Shown: one piece after another, positions 1-8,400 of the stretch | Position numbering within the stretch: the first letter of the stretch is position 1 | Layout of the letters: the number at the start of each line of letters is the position of its first letter | DNA from: Chitinophagaceae bacterium UBA4407 | GTDB lineage: Bacteria > Bacteroidota > Bacteroidia > Chitinophagales > Chitinophagaceae | Direction of reading: 5' to 3' | Assembly (NCBI GenBank): GCA_002390845.1 | Contig: DGQT01000070.1 | Location: 1-40,042 of the forward strand | DNA: 40,042 nt | The notes under the pieces: model-generated | The model's input: only the letters and a program-made list of their open reading frames with translations | The model's database searches: none | What the model was told of the DNA's origin: nothing | Made by a program: the position numbers and the translations under genes

Positions 1-62
1 GGTTCATGGGGAATTGTACGGTTGGATTGGGAATGGGCTTTTATTGAAGCGTAGATCTTAGC
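1..62 (+). repeat. Interspersed repeat copy 0 (inner part only)
   Basis: Inner half of the repeat family: TTGTACGGTTGGATT followed by GGGCTTTTATTGAAGCGTAGATCTTA, which matches the inner parts of the copies at 9101 and 37409. The outer half and most of the core would lie left of the window, or are missing. Confidence 0.7.
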
Positions 63-118
63 GTAGTTTTTGCGCGGAGACACGCACGAGCAAGGTGAAC
101 CAGAAAAGAACTCCTTTA

Positions 119-313
119 TTATTCCAAATTTGTTTCAAATTTCTGTAACATTTCTATTAGCTTTTTTACATCACTTTTATCTAATTCTAATGAAAAACCA
201 AGAGATGGCTCATGGTTAATATTTTCCATAACTACAGATACAGTTTTATTTATTGACAAAGAAAAAATAAGTTCGCATTCGTCGTCTGTAAAACATTCTT
301 TGTAAGAACTCAT
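119..313 (-). CDS. Small acidic hypothetical protein (64 aa)
   Basis: A 64-residue ORF with an ATG start (CAT at 311-313) that I do not recognise. It is acidic, with no signal peptide or membrane segment. The pattern (two short strands, then a helix near residues 46-60 rich in Lys, Glu and Leu) looks like a small folded cytosolic protein rather than a chance frame. It stands alone between a repeat copy and a plus-strand exported protein. No clear Shine-Dalgarno sequence precedes it, which is normal in Bacteroidota. It could still be spurious because it is short. Confidence 0.5.
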   Translation of the reverse strand: MSSYKECFTDDECELIFSLSINKTVSVVMENINHEPSLGFSLELDKSDVKKLIEMLQKFETNLE

Positions 314-489
314 AAACTAATTATTTATTTAAAAGTACTAAATTTTCTAATCCTGACTAAAATTCTCTGCTGCTGTTGGCATCACCGAACGCCCCGGAAA
401 GTGTCCTAACATATCAAAATTAACAGTGTATTGAATAGACCTTCACCATTGCGAAATTTCTAAGTGTAATTTTAAAGCAAACAATTCTA

Positions 490-852
490 ATGAAAACTAT
501 ATTCCTCTTTTTACTTCTTTTCTTCGCTGTATCCATAACTCATGCACAAAAACCTAAAGATGGAACATACACTTATGGAATTGCATTTCAGGAATGGCAA
601 GGCAAGTCGTTGGGTGCAACCTGCACAGTTATTATTAAAGGAGATTCAATAAAAATTATTCATAACGGCACAGGAAATCTATCAGGCAAAAAAGGAGACA
701 TTATAGAGGAAGGGATTTTGATGAAACATATCAACACAGGAAAATGGATTATTGCACACAGCAACAATGATAAGAATGCAAAAGAGATTGGCGGTTGTTC
801 TAGCGGTCCGTCTGTAATAGATTTTAAGCTTAAAAAATTCTGGCTTTGCTGA
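490..852 (+). CDS. Exported hypothetical protein (120 aa)
   Basis: Residues 1-20 form a clear Sec signal peptide (MKTIFLFLLLFFAVSITHAQ, cleavage after Ala19 or Gln20), so the mature protein of about 100 residues is periplasmic or secreted. The rest is rich in beta-prone segments, Gly and Lys, with two Cys near the C-terminus (GGCSSG and the final WLC) and one at about 45. No family is recognised. It is monocistronic, and the 327 bp after it hold a 21-bp tandem repeat and a repeat copy but no convincing gene. The antisense frame across its 3' half is a shadow of it and of the tandem repeat. Confidence 0.7.
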   Translation: MKTIFLFLLLFFAVSITHAQKPKDGTYTYGIAFQEWQGKSLGATCTVIIKGDSIKIIHNGTGNLSGKKGDIIEEGILMKHINTGKWIIAHSNNDKNAKEIGGCSSGPSVIDFKLKKFWLC

Positions 853-898
853 TAAAAGCACTTAATTGGATAATACCAGAAATGGAATTTGAACCTCA

Positions 899-997
899 GG
901 AAATCGGTTTTGTCAGGGCGGAAACGGGTTTTGTCAGCACGGAAATGGGTTTTGTCGGGGCGGAAATCGGTTTTGTCGGGGCGGAAATCGGCAACTG
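899..997. repeat. 21-bp tandem repeat, 4 full units plus a partial
   Basis: Units start at 899, 920, 941 and 962, with a partial unit at 983. The consensus is GGAAATCGGTTTTGTCGGGGC, each unit differing by one to four bases. Because 21 is a multiple of three, both strands stay open through the array: the minus strand reads a heptad FRPDKTD/H/R and the plus strand reads VLSGRKS. It lies 46 bp after the 120-aa exported protein and about 100 bp before a repeat copy. No surrounding ORF has a convincing start or family, so I treat it as a minisatellite. Confidence 0.85.
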
Positions 998-1093
998 TTT
1001 TTTGGCAAAAAGGATCAAATCTTAAAAAATACACTTCAATATTAAATCAAAAACAATCAAACTACTTTAATTTACCTCAAACATTTTGGTCTT

Positions 1094-1153
1094 TGAGACC
1101 TGACAGTTTTTAGGATAAGTGCTCTTGCGTCGCACTCTTGTACGGTTGGATTA
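1094..1153 (+). repeat. Interspersed repeat copy 1
   Basis: Core TTGCGTCGCACTCTTGTAC at about 1125-1143, then GGTTGGATTA. The outer half is degenerate (GAGACCTGACAG in place of TTGAGCCGGGC). It has the CACTCTT variant also seen at 9101 and 10546. It sits 27 bp upstream of an OmpA-like gene, as does the copy at 3863. Confidence 0.8.
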
Positions 1154-1179
1154 GGAAGGAACAGAAATACAAAACATAA

Positions 1180-1632
1180 ATGGCTAAAAATATTAAAAAG
1201 ATTACCCTGACTTTCATTGCTACATTTTTATTTTGCTGCAACGATTCATTTGCACAGAACGGAATTGTGGAGACAATTTATTTTAAAACAAACAGCCATA
1301 CTATTTACAAAAATTATAAAGTGGTATTAGACAAGCTTGCTGCAAAATGTGCTTCTGATACGTTCGGGTTTTTGAGAATACTTGCATACACCGATAAGGC
1401 AGGCTCTGAGGACTTTAATGATAATTTATCGAAACAGAGAGCGTACGAAGTGTACAATTATTTGGACTCACATGTAAAATTCGATACATCAAAAGTTTAT
1501 ATTGAATGGCTTGGAAAATCAGGAGAAGATGTTTTATATGATTTACATTTTCCAGGCGCACATATTCAGCAAAGATGCGTTGATGTATTGGTTACGTTTA
1601 GAAAGAAAGAGGCAATAAAAAAAACAAAGTAG
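1180..1632 (+). CDS. Exported OmpA-like domain protein, paralogue A
   Basis: A 150-aa protein with an N-terminal signal peptide (about 1-25, ending FAQ) and one OmpA C-terminal-like domain. Diagnostic segments are the opening strand ETIYFKTNSHTI, then AYTDKAGSEDFNDNLSKQRA at about 69-88. This corresponds to the family's G/A-H/Y-T-D-x-x-G...N..LS..RA peptidoglycan-binding motif, with the Asp and Arg that contact diaminopimelate retained. It lacks a beta-barrel, so it is probably a free periplasmic or lipid-independent peptidoglycan-binding protein. It is closely related over its full length to the gene at 3965, and both have a repeat copy immediately upstream. Two small membrane-protein ORFs follow. 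Confidence 0.8.
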   Translation: MAKNIKKITLTFIATFLFCCNDSFAQNGIVETIYFKTNSHTIYKNYKVVLDKLAAKCASDTFGFLRILAYTDKAGSEDFNDNLSKQRAYEVYNYLDSHVKFDTSKVYIEWLGKSGEDVLYDLHFPGAHIQQRCVDVLVTFRKKEAIKKTK

Positions 1633-1699
1633 AACTAAGCATGAACAAATAATTTCTTTTGCTAGGGCTGTTGTTAAATTTAGAATAAACTAAATTATC

Positions 1700-1804
1700 A
1701 TGGGTAATTATGGAATAAACTATCCTGTTTTAATTATCGAAGTATTTATTGTGACAGCAATCGTTTATGGAATTATAAGATTCGTAAGAAGAAAGAAGCG
1801 ATAG
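1700..1804 (+). CDS. Possible 34-aa single-pass membrane peptide
   Basis: An ATG at 1700 opens a 34-codon frame ending TAG at 1802-1804. It has a short polar N-terminus, a hydrophobic stretch at about residues 9-27 (PVLIIEVFIVTAIVYGII) and a strongly basic tail (RFVRRKKR). This is typical of a small inner-membrane protein with a cytosolic C-terminus. It fills the 260-bp gap between an OmpA-like gene and an 88-aa membrane protein on the same strand. I do not recognise it and it is below normal gene-calling size. Confidence 0.4.
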   Translation: MGNYGINYPVLIIEVFIVTAIVYGIIRFVRRKKR

Positions 1805-1893
1805 AGAAAAGATTATTTAGGTGGCGTACGAAAATTTATCATAAACCTTTATCATATTTTTGAGTTGGGCCAATTTTTATAAAGCTATATACT

Positions 1894-2160
1894 ATGAGAC
1901 AATTTTTATCGAAACTAACGTTACTACGTTTGTTTAGCCTTGTCTTAGGATTTCTTTTACTCTGGATAATTATTTCGCCGATAGAAAATCATTCACTCTA
2001 TCATAAAGAAATAATTTATGGCCTTTTTATTTTAATAGCTATAGTATTCATTATTGAGTACTTTTTAATGAGGAAAATTGCTATTCGTCATAAGTTATTT
2101 ACTGTTGAACTATTAATTTTATTTACACTATTTCTTTTATGGTACTTTGAAGTTGTTTGA
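1894..2160 (+). CDS. Small integral membrane protein (88 aa)
   Basis: Three predicted transmembrane helices (about residues 9-27, 40-58 and 69-86) separated by short polar loops, with the basic segment MRKIAIRHK between helices 2 and 3. No family is recognised. It lies downstream of the OmpA-like gene and the 34-aa ORF on the same strand. It is followed by a B-type repeat and then the M20 peptidase, so it is part of the small-envelope-protein stretch bounded by repeats at 1094 and 2207. Confidence 0.6.
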   Translation: MRQFLSKLTLLRLFSLVLGFLLLWIIISPIENHSLYHKEIIYGLFILIAIVFIIEYFLMRKIAIRHKLFTVELLILFTLFLLWYFEVV

Positions 2161-2206
2161 AATCTGTTTACAACACTGCATCTGAAACGGGACGATGCCA
2201 TTTTTT

Positions 2207-2292
2207 TCAACAGATGAAAGGATTGTCCCGAAACAAGTTCGGGATTAACTGTGCAACGAAGATGCTATGAAAACAACTGCTGGTATTGCACT
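2207..2292 (-). repeat. B-type repeat with hairpin
   Basis: A relative of the main repeat, in minus orientation. It shares TCAACAGATGAA and GCAACGAAGATGC with the longer copy at 35010. It contains a hairpin TCCCGAA-N5-TTCGGGA (2226-2244), a type of intergenic hairpin I associate with Bacteroidota genomes. It closes the interval that begins with copy 1. Confidence 0.6.
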
Positions 2293-2328
2293 CATTTATT
2301 TTTAAATAGCTTCGTATAAATCAGCTTC

Positions 2329-3864
2329 ATGAAAAAACAATGTTTCTTTTTTCTTTTAAGTTTTACGATTGTTCAACTGGTTTCAGCGCAATCGCAGGAT
2401 GTGTTGGCGATAAGAAAATACAGGGAGCAAAACGCCGGTAATATCATCAATGAGTTTGTGGACTTTCTTACGATTCCTAATCTTGCCAAAGACATCAACA
2501 ATATTTTAAAGAACCCGGAGTTCATCATGAAAATGATGAGTAAGCGCGGCATACAAAATGTACAACTTTTAAATGCCACGACTATTGGTGCACCACCTGC
2601 AGTGTACGGTGAAGTAAATGTTCCCGGTGCCAGACAAACACTTTTTTTTTATGCACATTACGATGGTCAGCCTGTTAATCCGGCACAATGGGCAAAAGGA
2701 CTTGCGCCTTTCGAACCAAAATTATTTACAGCGGCAATTGATAAAGATGGCACCAATATTCCGTTTCCAAATGATGGTAATTACAACCCCGAATGGAGAA
2801 TATATGCCCGCAGTTCATCAGACGATAAAGCCGGTGTTGATGCCATTCTCAACGCTTACGATGCCATAAAGAAAAGCGGTATGCAACCTGGCTTCAACAT
2901 AAAATTTTTCTTTGAAGGAGAAGAAGAAGCAGGCTCGCCACACCTTAATGAAATACTGGAAAAGTATGCACCGCTGCTTCAATCTGATCTGTGGATTATC
3001 TGCGATGGACCTGTACACCAGAGCGGGAAAAAACAAATTGTGTTTGGTGTTCGCGGCGATACGCATTTAGACCTTATAGTGTATGCTTCCAAGCGCCCAT
3101 TACACAGCGGGCACTATGGCAACTGGGCGCCCAATCCCGCAATGATGCTGGCGAAACTATTGGCCTCAATGAAAGACGATAATGGAAAGGTAACCATCAA
3201 AGGATTTTACGATGATGTTACGCCACTAACGCCTTCAGAAAAAAAAGCGTTGAAGGAAGTACCTTCCGTAGATGAGCAAATGAAAAAAGAATTGGGCATC
3301 AGCGAAACAGAAATGCCGGGCGTATCATTAAGCGAGGCGATCAATATGCCTTCGTTAAACATTAACGGAATGCAAAGCGGCAATGTGGGCAAGATGGCAT
3401 CGAATCAGATTCCAACTTATGCAACAGCAGTGATTGATCTACGACTTGTATTGGGCAACGACTGGAAAAGACAGCAGCAGAAAGTGATTGATCATATAAA
3501 AGCGCAGGGATATTTTGTAACAGATCACGAACCAACAGATGAAGAAAGAAAAAAATATGGAAAGATCATCAAAATAATTCCCGATGAAGACGGTATGAAT
3601 GCACAGCGAACATCACTCGATTTACCCATCATTAAAAAAGTGATCAATGCAGTTAAAACCACAACGCAGGCTCAGGTTGTATTACAGCCAACCATGGGTG
3701 GCAGCCTTCCATTGTTTTTATTTGAAAAATATTTGCACGCCAAAACCATTACCGTTCCCATAGCCAATCACGACAACAACCAGCATGCAGAAAATGAAAA
3801 TATTCGTTTGCAAAATTTATACGATGGCATTGAAACAATGGCAGCATTAATGATGATGAAATAA
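2329..3864 (+). CDS. Exported M20-family metallopeptidase
   Basis: A 511-aa peptidase of the M20 (ArgE/DapE/CPG2-like) family, expected to use two zinc ions to hydrolyse peptides or dipeptides in the periplasm. A signal peptide occupies about 1-20 (ending VSAQ). Metal and catalytic motifs are in order: AHYDGQ with His110 and Asp112, SSSDDKAG with the bridging Asp166, EGEEEAGS with catalytic Glu198/Glu199, ICDG with Asp226, and the late His in ANHDNNQHAENE. The length suits M20 enzymes with an inserted dimerisation domain (about 240-390). It is monocistronic, and its stop codon overlaps the outer end of repeat copy 2. The substrate cannot be told from sequence. Confidence 0.88.
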   Translation: MKKQCFFFLLSFTIVQLVSAQSQDVLAIRKYREQNAGNIINEFVDFLTIPNLAKDINNILKNPEFIMKMMSKRGIQNVQLLNATTIGAPPAVYGEVNVPGARQTLFFYAHYDGQPVNPAQWAKGLAPFEPKLFTAAIDKDGTNIPFPNDGNYNPEWRIYARSSSDDKAGVDAILNAYDAIKKSGMQPGFNIKFFFEGEEEAGSPHLNEILEKYAPLLQSDLWIICDGPVHQSGKKQIVFGVRGDTHLDLIVYASKRPLHSGHYGNWAPNPAMMLAKLLASMKDDNGKVTIKGFYDDVTPLTPSEKKALKEVPSVDEQMKKELGISETEMPGVSLSEAINMPSLNINGMQSGNVGKMASNQIPTYATAVIDLRLVLGNDWKRQQQKVIDHIKAQGYFVTDHEPTDEERKKYGKIIKIIPDEDGMNAQRTSLDLPIIKKVINAVKTTTQAQVVLQPTMGGSLPLFLFEKYLHAKTITVPIANHDNNQHAENENIRLQNLYDGIETMAALMMMK

Positions 3865-3940
3865 TACAATTTTTTTGAGCCAGGCTATAGTAATGCTATG
3901 AAGCTTTAGTTGTGTCACTCACTTGTACGGTTGAATTATA
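3863..3940 (+). repeat. Interspersed repeat copy 2 (left end of pair with 5374)
   Basis: Outer end AATACAATTTTTTTGAGCCAGGC starts inside the peptidase stop codon. The core is TTGTGTCACTCACTTGTAC, with three changes from the family core. These three changes are shared only with the inverted copy at 5374. Confidence 0.85.
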
Positions 3941-3964
3941 AATGAACAGAAACACAAGAAAACA

Positions 3965-4396
3965 ATGATTAAAATTTATAAAAAGATTATCCCTGTTTTT
4001 ATCATCGCATTTTTATTTTCGTGTAAATGCTTATTTGCTCAAAGGGGAATTGCTGAAACGATTTATTTTAAAACAAATAGTTATATCATTAGCAGAAACT
4101 ATAAAAATATTTTAAACGAGGTCGCCGCAAAATGCACCTCTGACACTTTCAGATCTCTGAAAATAATTGCATATACCGATACGGCGGGCTTGGATGATTT
4201 TAATAATAATCTTTCGAAAAAGAGAGCATACGAAGTATACAATTATTTAAACTCACACGCAAAATTAGACACTTCAAAAGTTTACATTGAGTGGCTTGGA
4301 AAATCAGGAGAGGAGGTTGTATATGATTTACATGTGCCTGTTGCGCACATTCAAAAAAGATGTGTAGATATTTGGGTGGATTTTAAAAAGAAATAG
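3965..4396 (+). CDS. Exported OmpA-like domain protein, paralogue B
   Basis: A 143-aa paralogue of the gene at 1180 with the same architecture: signal peptide (about 1-25, CLFAQ), ETIYFKTNSYII strand, and the OmpA-like motif AYTDTAGLDDFNNNLSKKRA, keeping the Asp and Arg that bind peptidoglycan. The C-terminal halves share HAKLDTSKVYIEWLGKSGE-type sequence almost unchanged. It is probably a periplasmic peptidoglycan-associated protein. The upstream DNA, including the repeat, is also similar to that of the 1180 gene, so the repeat and gene appear to have been duplicated together. pheA follows 40 bp downstream on the same strand. Confidence 0.8.
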   Translation: MIKIYKKIIPVFIIAFLFSCKCLFAQRGIAETIYFKTNSYIISRNYKNILNEVAAKCTSDTFRSLKIIAYTDTAGLDDFNNNLSKKRAYEVYNYLNSHAKLDTSKVYIEWLGKSGEEVVYDLHVPVAHIQKRCVDIWVDFKKK

Positions 4397-4436
4397 AAAA
4401 TAAATAAAAATCAGACTTTATTTTATTCTTTATACA

Positions 4437-5270
4437 ATGAAAAAAGTTTCCATACAGGGTTACGAAGGCAGCTTTCATCAAATTGCTGCAGTTAATTATT
4501 TAGGAAAAGATGTTGAAGTAATTCCATGTGCTACGTTCAGCGAAGTGGTTAAAATTGCAGCCAATGCAAAAAAAAGTGATGGTGGTTTCATGGCCATTGA
4601 AAATTCTATTGCAGGAAGTTTACTGCCCAACTATGCTTTGCTTCAAAAAAGCAATTTAAAAATTGCCGGAGAAATTTACCTGCACATTAACCAAAACCTA
4701 ATGGTTAATCCTGGTGTGGCGTTGGAAGATATTCGTGAAGTACACTCCCACTCTATGGCGTTGCTGCAATGCATCGACTATTTAGAAAAGCACCCGCATT
4801 GGAAACTGGTAGAAACTGAAGACACTGCTTTAAGTGCAAAATATATTCACCAGCACAAACACAAACATGCGGCTGCCATTGCCAGTAAACTGGCAGCAGA
4901 ATTATTCAATTTAAAAATGATTGCTCCAAAAATTCAAACCAATAAAAATAACTACACAAGATTTTTATTTCTGCAAAGAGCAGAATTGATAAGCGACGTA
5001 CATAATGCCAACAAGGCTTCCATCAGTTTTCAGACAGATCATTCAAAAGGTGCACTGGCAAAAGTTCTTGCAAAGATTGCAGAGGCAAACATTAATCTTT
5101 CGAAACTGCAAAGTATGCCGATACCAACACAGGAATGGCAGTACCGTTTTCATGCTGACCTGGAATTTGAATCGTTACACGATTTTGAAAACGCAGTGGA
5201 TGCCATAAAAAAAGTGACTGCCGAGCTTAGGATATTTGGTGTTTACAGGAAAGGTGAAACGATCTTATAA
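4437..5270 (+). CDS. pheA: Prephenate dehydratase
   Basis: A 277-aa monofunctional prephenate dehydratase that converts prephenate to phenylpyruvate in phenylalanine synthesis, in the cytosol. The catalytic domain (about 1-180) has the opening GYEGSFHQ motif, FMAIENSIAGS near 51-61 and the conserved NNYTRFLFL (Thr-Arg-Phe) near 171-179. A C-terminal ACT domain (about 195-270) keeps the GAL element in SKGALAKVL but has LQSMP in place of the enteric ESRP phenylalanine-binding motif. This substitution is, to my knowledge, usual in Bacteroidota. No chorismate mutase domain is fused and no other aromatic gene is nearby. It shares one repeat-bounded interval with an OmpA-like gene, an unusual setting for a core biosynthetic gene. 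Confidence 0.93.
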   Translation: MKKVSIQGYEGSFHQIAAVNYLGKDVEVIPCATFSEVVKIAANAKKSDGGFMAIENSIAGSLLPNYALLQKSNLKIAGEIYLHINQNLMVNPGVALEDIREVHSHSMALLQCIDYLEKHPHWKLVETEDTALSAKYIHQHKHKHAAAIASKLAAELFNLKMIAPKIQTNKNNYTRFLFLQRAELISDVHNANKASISFQTDHSKGALAKVLAKIAEANINLSKLQSMPIPTQEWQYRFHADLEFESLHDFENAVDAIKKVTAELRIFGVYRKGETIL

Positions 5271-5280
5271 CTAAACCAAT

Positions 5281-5316
5281 CAGCTATAAGCTATAAGCCA
5301 TAAGCAATAGGCTTTT
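5281..5316 (+). repeat. Short AGCTATAAGC-type repeat and weak hairpin after pheA
   Basis: Direct repetition of AGCTATA/AGCCATA followed by AAGCC-N10-GGCTTTT, which could form a 5-bp stem with a short T-run. It begins 10 bp after the pheA stop. It may be a weak terminator, but the stem is short. Confidence 0.35.
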
Positions 5317-5373
5317 GGACATAGAATCTGTTCATGTTTCTGAAGCCTGCCTGCACGTTGCTGAATAAGGGCC

Positions 5374-5432
5374 TGAACGTACAAGTGAGTGACACAACGA
5401 AAGCTTCATAGTAGTTCTGCAGCTAAGTACAT
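5374..5432 (-). repeat. Interspersed repeat copy 3 (right end of pair with 3863)
   Basis: Read on the minus strand, the core is TTGTGTCACTCACTTGTACG, identical over 21 bp to copy 2, including its three private changes. The outer half is diverged (TGCAGAACTACTATGAAGC). It runs into the terminator at 5433. Confidence 0.8.
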
Positions 5433-5468
5433 AAAAAAGCCGCTAGTATGATTACCAACGGCTTTTTT
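5433..5468 (-). terminator. Intrinsic terminator of the amidohydrolase gene
   Basis: A perfect 10-bp inverted repeat AAAAAAGCCG / CGGCTTTTTT (5433-5442 and 5459-5468) with a 16-nt loop, 15 bp beyond the amidohydrolase stop on the minus strand. The A/T runs make it usable from either side, so it could also stop read-through from pheA. Confidence 0.8.
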
Positions 5469-5483
5469 ATTTGTATGAACAAT

Positions 5484-8400
5484 CTATTCTTTGATGTTTG
5501 TGTTCATTGTTGGTTTATCGTACTTCCACTCACTCTTATCGAGTTTGCGTTGCTGCGGATAAACTTCGTCGCAGGTGTTGCCATCGTACAATCTACCGTT
5601 CTTCATTACATACTGAATGGTGTTGGTGTTGCGGATATTTTCGAGCGGGTTCTTTTCGAGAATGATCATATCTGCAAGCTTACCCACTTCAAGGCTTCCC
5701 AAATCTTTATCCAGCCCCAGGCCTGTAGCGCCTAATATAGTAGCAGTTTTCAGTGCATCAATCGTTCTCATACCGCCACTTTGCATGGCCCACAATTCCC
5801 AATGATAACCCAGCCCCTGGAATTCTCCGTGGCTGCCTACACCCACCAAGCCACCGGCTTCTACCAGGTTCTTCATGTTTTTTGCATGTTTGGGAAAAAC
5901 CTGTTCTTCATCCATCGTCCACTGGCCTACCCGTCTTGTTTTTTGCGCCAGTTCTTCATAGGCAAAAAAGTTTTGAACTTTTGGATCTTTATAAGGATTT
6001 TCTCTTGCCCAGAAATAATTCTCAGCAAAGGGCCCTCCATAGGAAACCAGCAAAGTTGGTGTTACCATCATCTTCGCGTCGGCAATAGATTTGAATACAT
6101 CATTGTACAAAGGATATATGGGCAATGCATGCTCGTGGCCGGGATAACCATCGAGCAGGTTGGTCATGTTCAGTTTAAAATCAAGGCCGCCTTCGGTAGT
6201 TGGCATCAATTGCTGGTTGCGTGCCGCTGTAATAATCCATTGCCTTTGCTTGCGGTTACCCGTTAAATACATTTTGATGTACTTGGTATGAAAATATTTA
6301 CTGTACTGCTGCAAAATACTTTCGGCCTGTGCAGAATCTTTTACATTGTAATACCAATAGCCAACACCGGGGCCTGTGGAGTAAACCCTTGGGCCGATCA
6401 TGGTGCCTGCATCTACCATATCGCCGTAAGTAAGTACGTCGGTGGTAGCGGTTTGCGGGTCTCTTGTTGTGGTTACTCCGTAAGCAAGATTGGCGGCATA
6501 AATCCAGATCTGGTTTTTATGAATGCCCCAGTTTGGCCACATGTGCGAATGCGGATCTACAAAACCCGGGACGATCGTTTTGCCAGCCATATCCATGACT
6601 TTTGTACCTGGCGGAGCCGTGACCGAACCCGTTTTGCCAACAGCGGTAATACGGTTATTTACTACGAGTATATCACCATTTTCAATTACTTCATCGCCTT
6701 TCATGGTAATGATCCTGGCGTTCTTCATCAACACAGAACCAACAGGCATATCTTTTTTAAAGAACACTTTTACATCGCTTTCCTGTGCTTTAAATTTTGG
6801 TTCTTCTTTCTTTATATCTTTTTTTGCGGTGGTATCTTTTGCCTTAACCGAATCCTGTATTTTCTTTAATGAATCAGCCGCTTTCTTCAACGTTGAATCT
6901 GCATCAAGACGTGCCGTAGAATCCAATGCTCTTTTCTCTTCAACTTTCTTTGCAGCTTCTACACTGTCTTCAAAAGCCTGGGCTTTATCTACATCATAAC
7001 TAAAATGTGTGCTGCCCAAACTCCAGTGCACTGTTTTACCATCGCTTTGCCATGAAGGAAATTCACCACCAATTTCCGTTAACTTACGTGCAGGAAATTC
7101 AGCATCTGAAGCACTGGCTACTGAAATATTGTCGATCTTTCCTGTCTTAGGCAGCGTAACAACATAGATCTCGTTATTGATTTGCGTTAACGCCCTTCCA
7201 CCTGTTGGCGACATCGTGATCCATGAAGCAGCGGAGGGTAAATTCATTTCACGTTCTTTATCGTTTTCATCCTCTGCGGTAACAATACATTTCATCTTCT
7301 CCGGGTCGGGCCTTCCGTATTTAGTAGGTATTGTCCCGTATGTGGTAATACCAGTTATGTGAGCGATCTTTTTTTCATCGGTACCATCCCATTTAAGAGA
7401 GATCAGGTCGCCATTACCATTGGTAAGATAAACACGGTCGGGCTGGTCTTTTACAAAATGTGGATTATACCGGCCAAGGCTTTTATCAATTAAATTAATG
7501 TCGCCACCTGTTGAGGGTATCCAGCATAGATCATCTTCGCTTCCGTCATAACCGGGACCGTAAGATTCTTTGTAAACCCTTGCCTTACTTCGCAGAAATG
7601 CAATCCTGTCTCCGGCTAAATTGAAAATAGGGTTTTGGTACAATCCTGGTTCTTTGGTTAATTTTTGTGTGCCTGCGGTTTTCCCTGAAAGTGTTATTCT
7701 GTAAAGGTTTCCGCCATCTGCATTCCAGGTAGTGAACACAATAGAATTACCATCAGGTGCCCAGGTAGGTTGTGCTTCTGTAAACTCATTTGTTGTTAAA
7801 CGTTTGGGCGTACCATTAGGGTAATCCATAACATACAAACGGTTTAAAACAGTAAATGCCAAATGCTTTCCATCAGGAGACGGAACCGCATCGCGTATTT
7901 GCGTTGACTGTTGAAAAGCAGTATCACTTACCGGATATTTAAATGCCAGTTGCGGGCCAAGTTCCAGATTAATGTCTGCATTAAAACTAATGTCGGTAAT
8001 GGCACTGCCGTCAATTGGAATACGATGAAACTTGCCTCCGTATGTAGCAATAATAGCCTTGCTGTCTGGCGTAAAAGCCATTGCAGGCAAAACACCCAAC
8101 GGAGCAATAGATTCCTGTTCATCGCGCTGAACGGGATAAGCGATCCATTTTTCATCACTGGTTTGCATATTGCGCAATACCAGGCCTGTCTTATCTTCAA
8201 AGCGGGTGCCATACACCATCCACTTACCATCTTTTGAAAGTGTTGGTGTAAATGCAGAGCCATAGCGGGAAGTAATGGTATTCATTTTTCCATTTTCCCT
8301 GTCATAAACGCCTATTTCGTACTGGGGCAAATTTGCATTGTAATTCCATGCACCAAAACGTTGGGAATAATAAACATAGCGGCCATCGGCGCTTACTGCG

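Noticed and set aside
899..997. CRISPR array
   Set aside because: The units are contiguous 21-bp tandem copies without spacers, and no cas gene is present.
660..1034. Antisense 124-aa frame with heptad FRPDKTx repeats
   Set aside because: It is open because the 21-bp repeat lacks stops and overlaps the exported 120-aa gene in antisense; there is no signal or family to support it.
889..1113. Plus-strand 74-aa frame with VLSGRKS repeats
   Set aside because: Mostly the same minisatellite read in another frame, running into a mobile-type repeat; kept only as a finding about the array.
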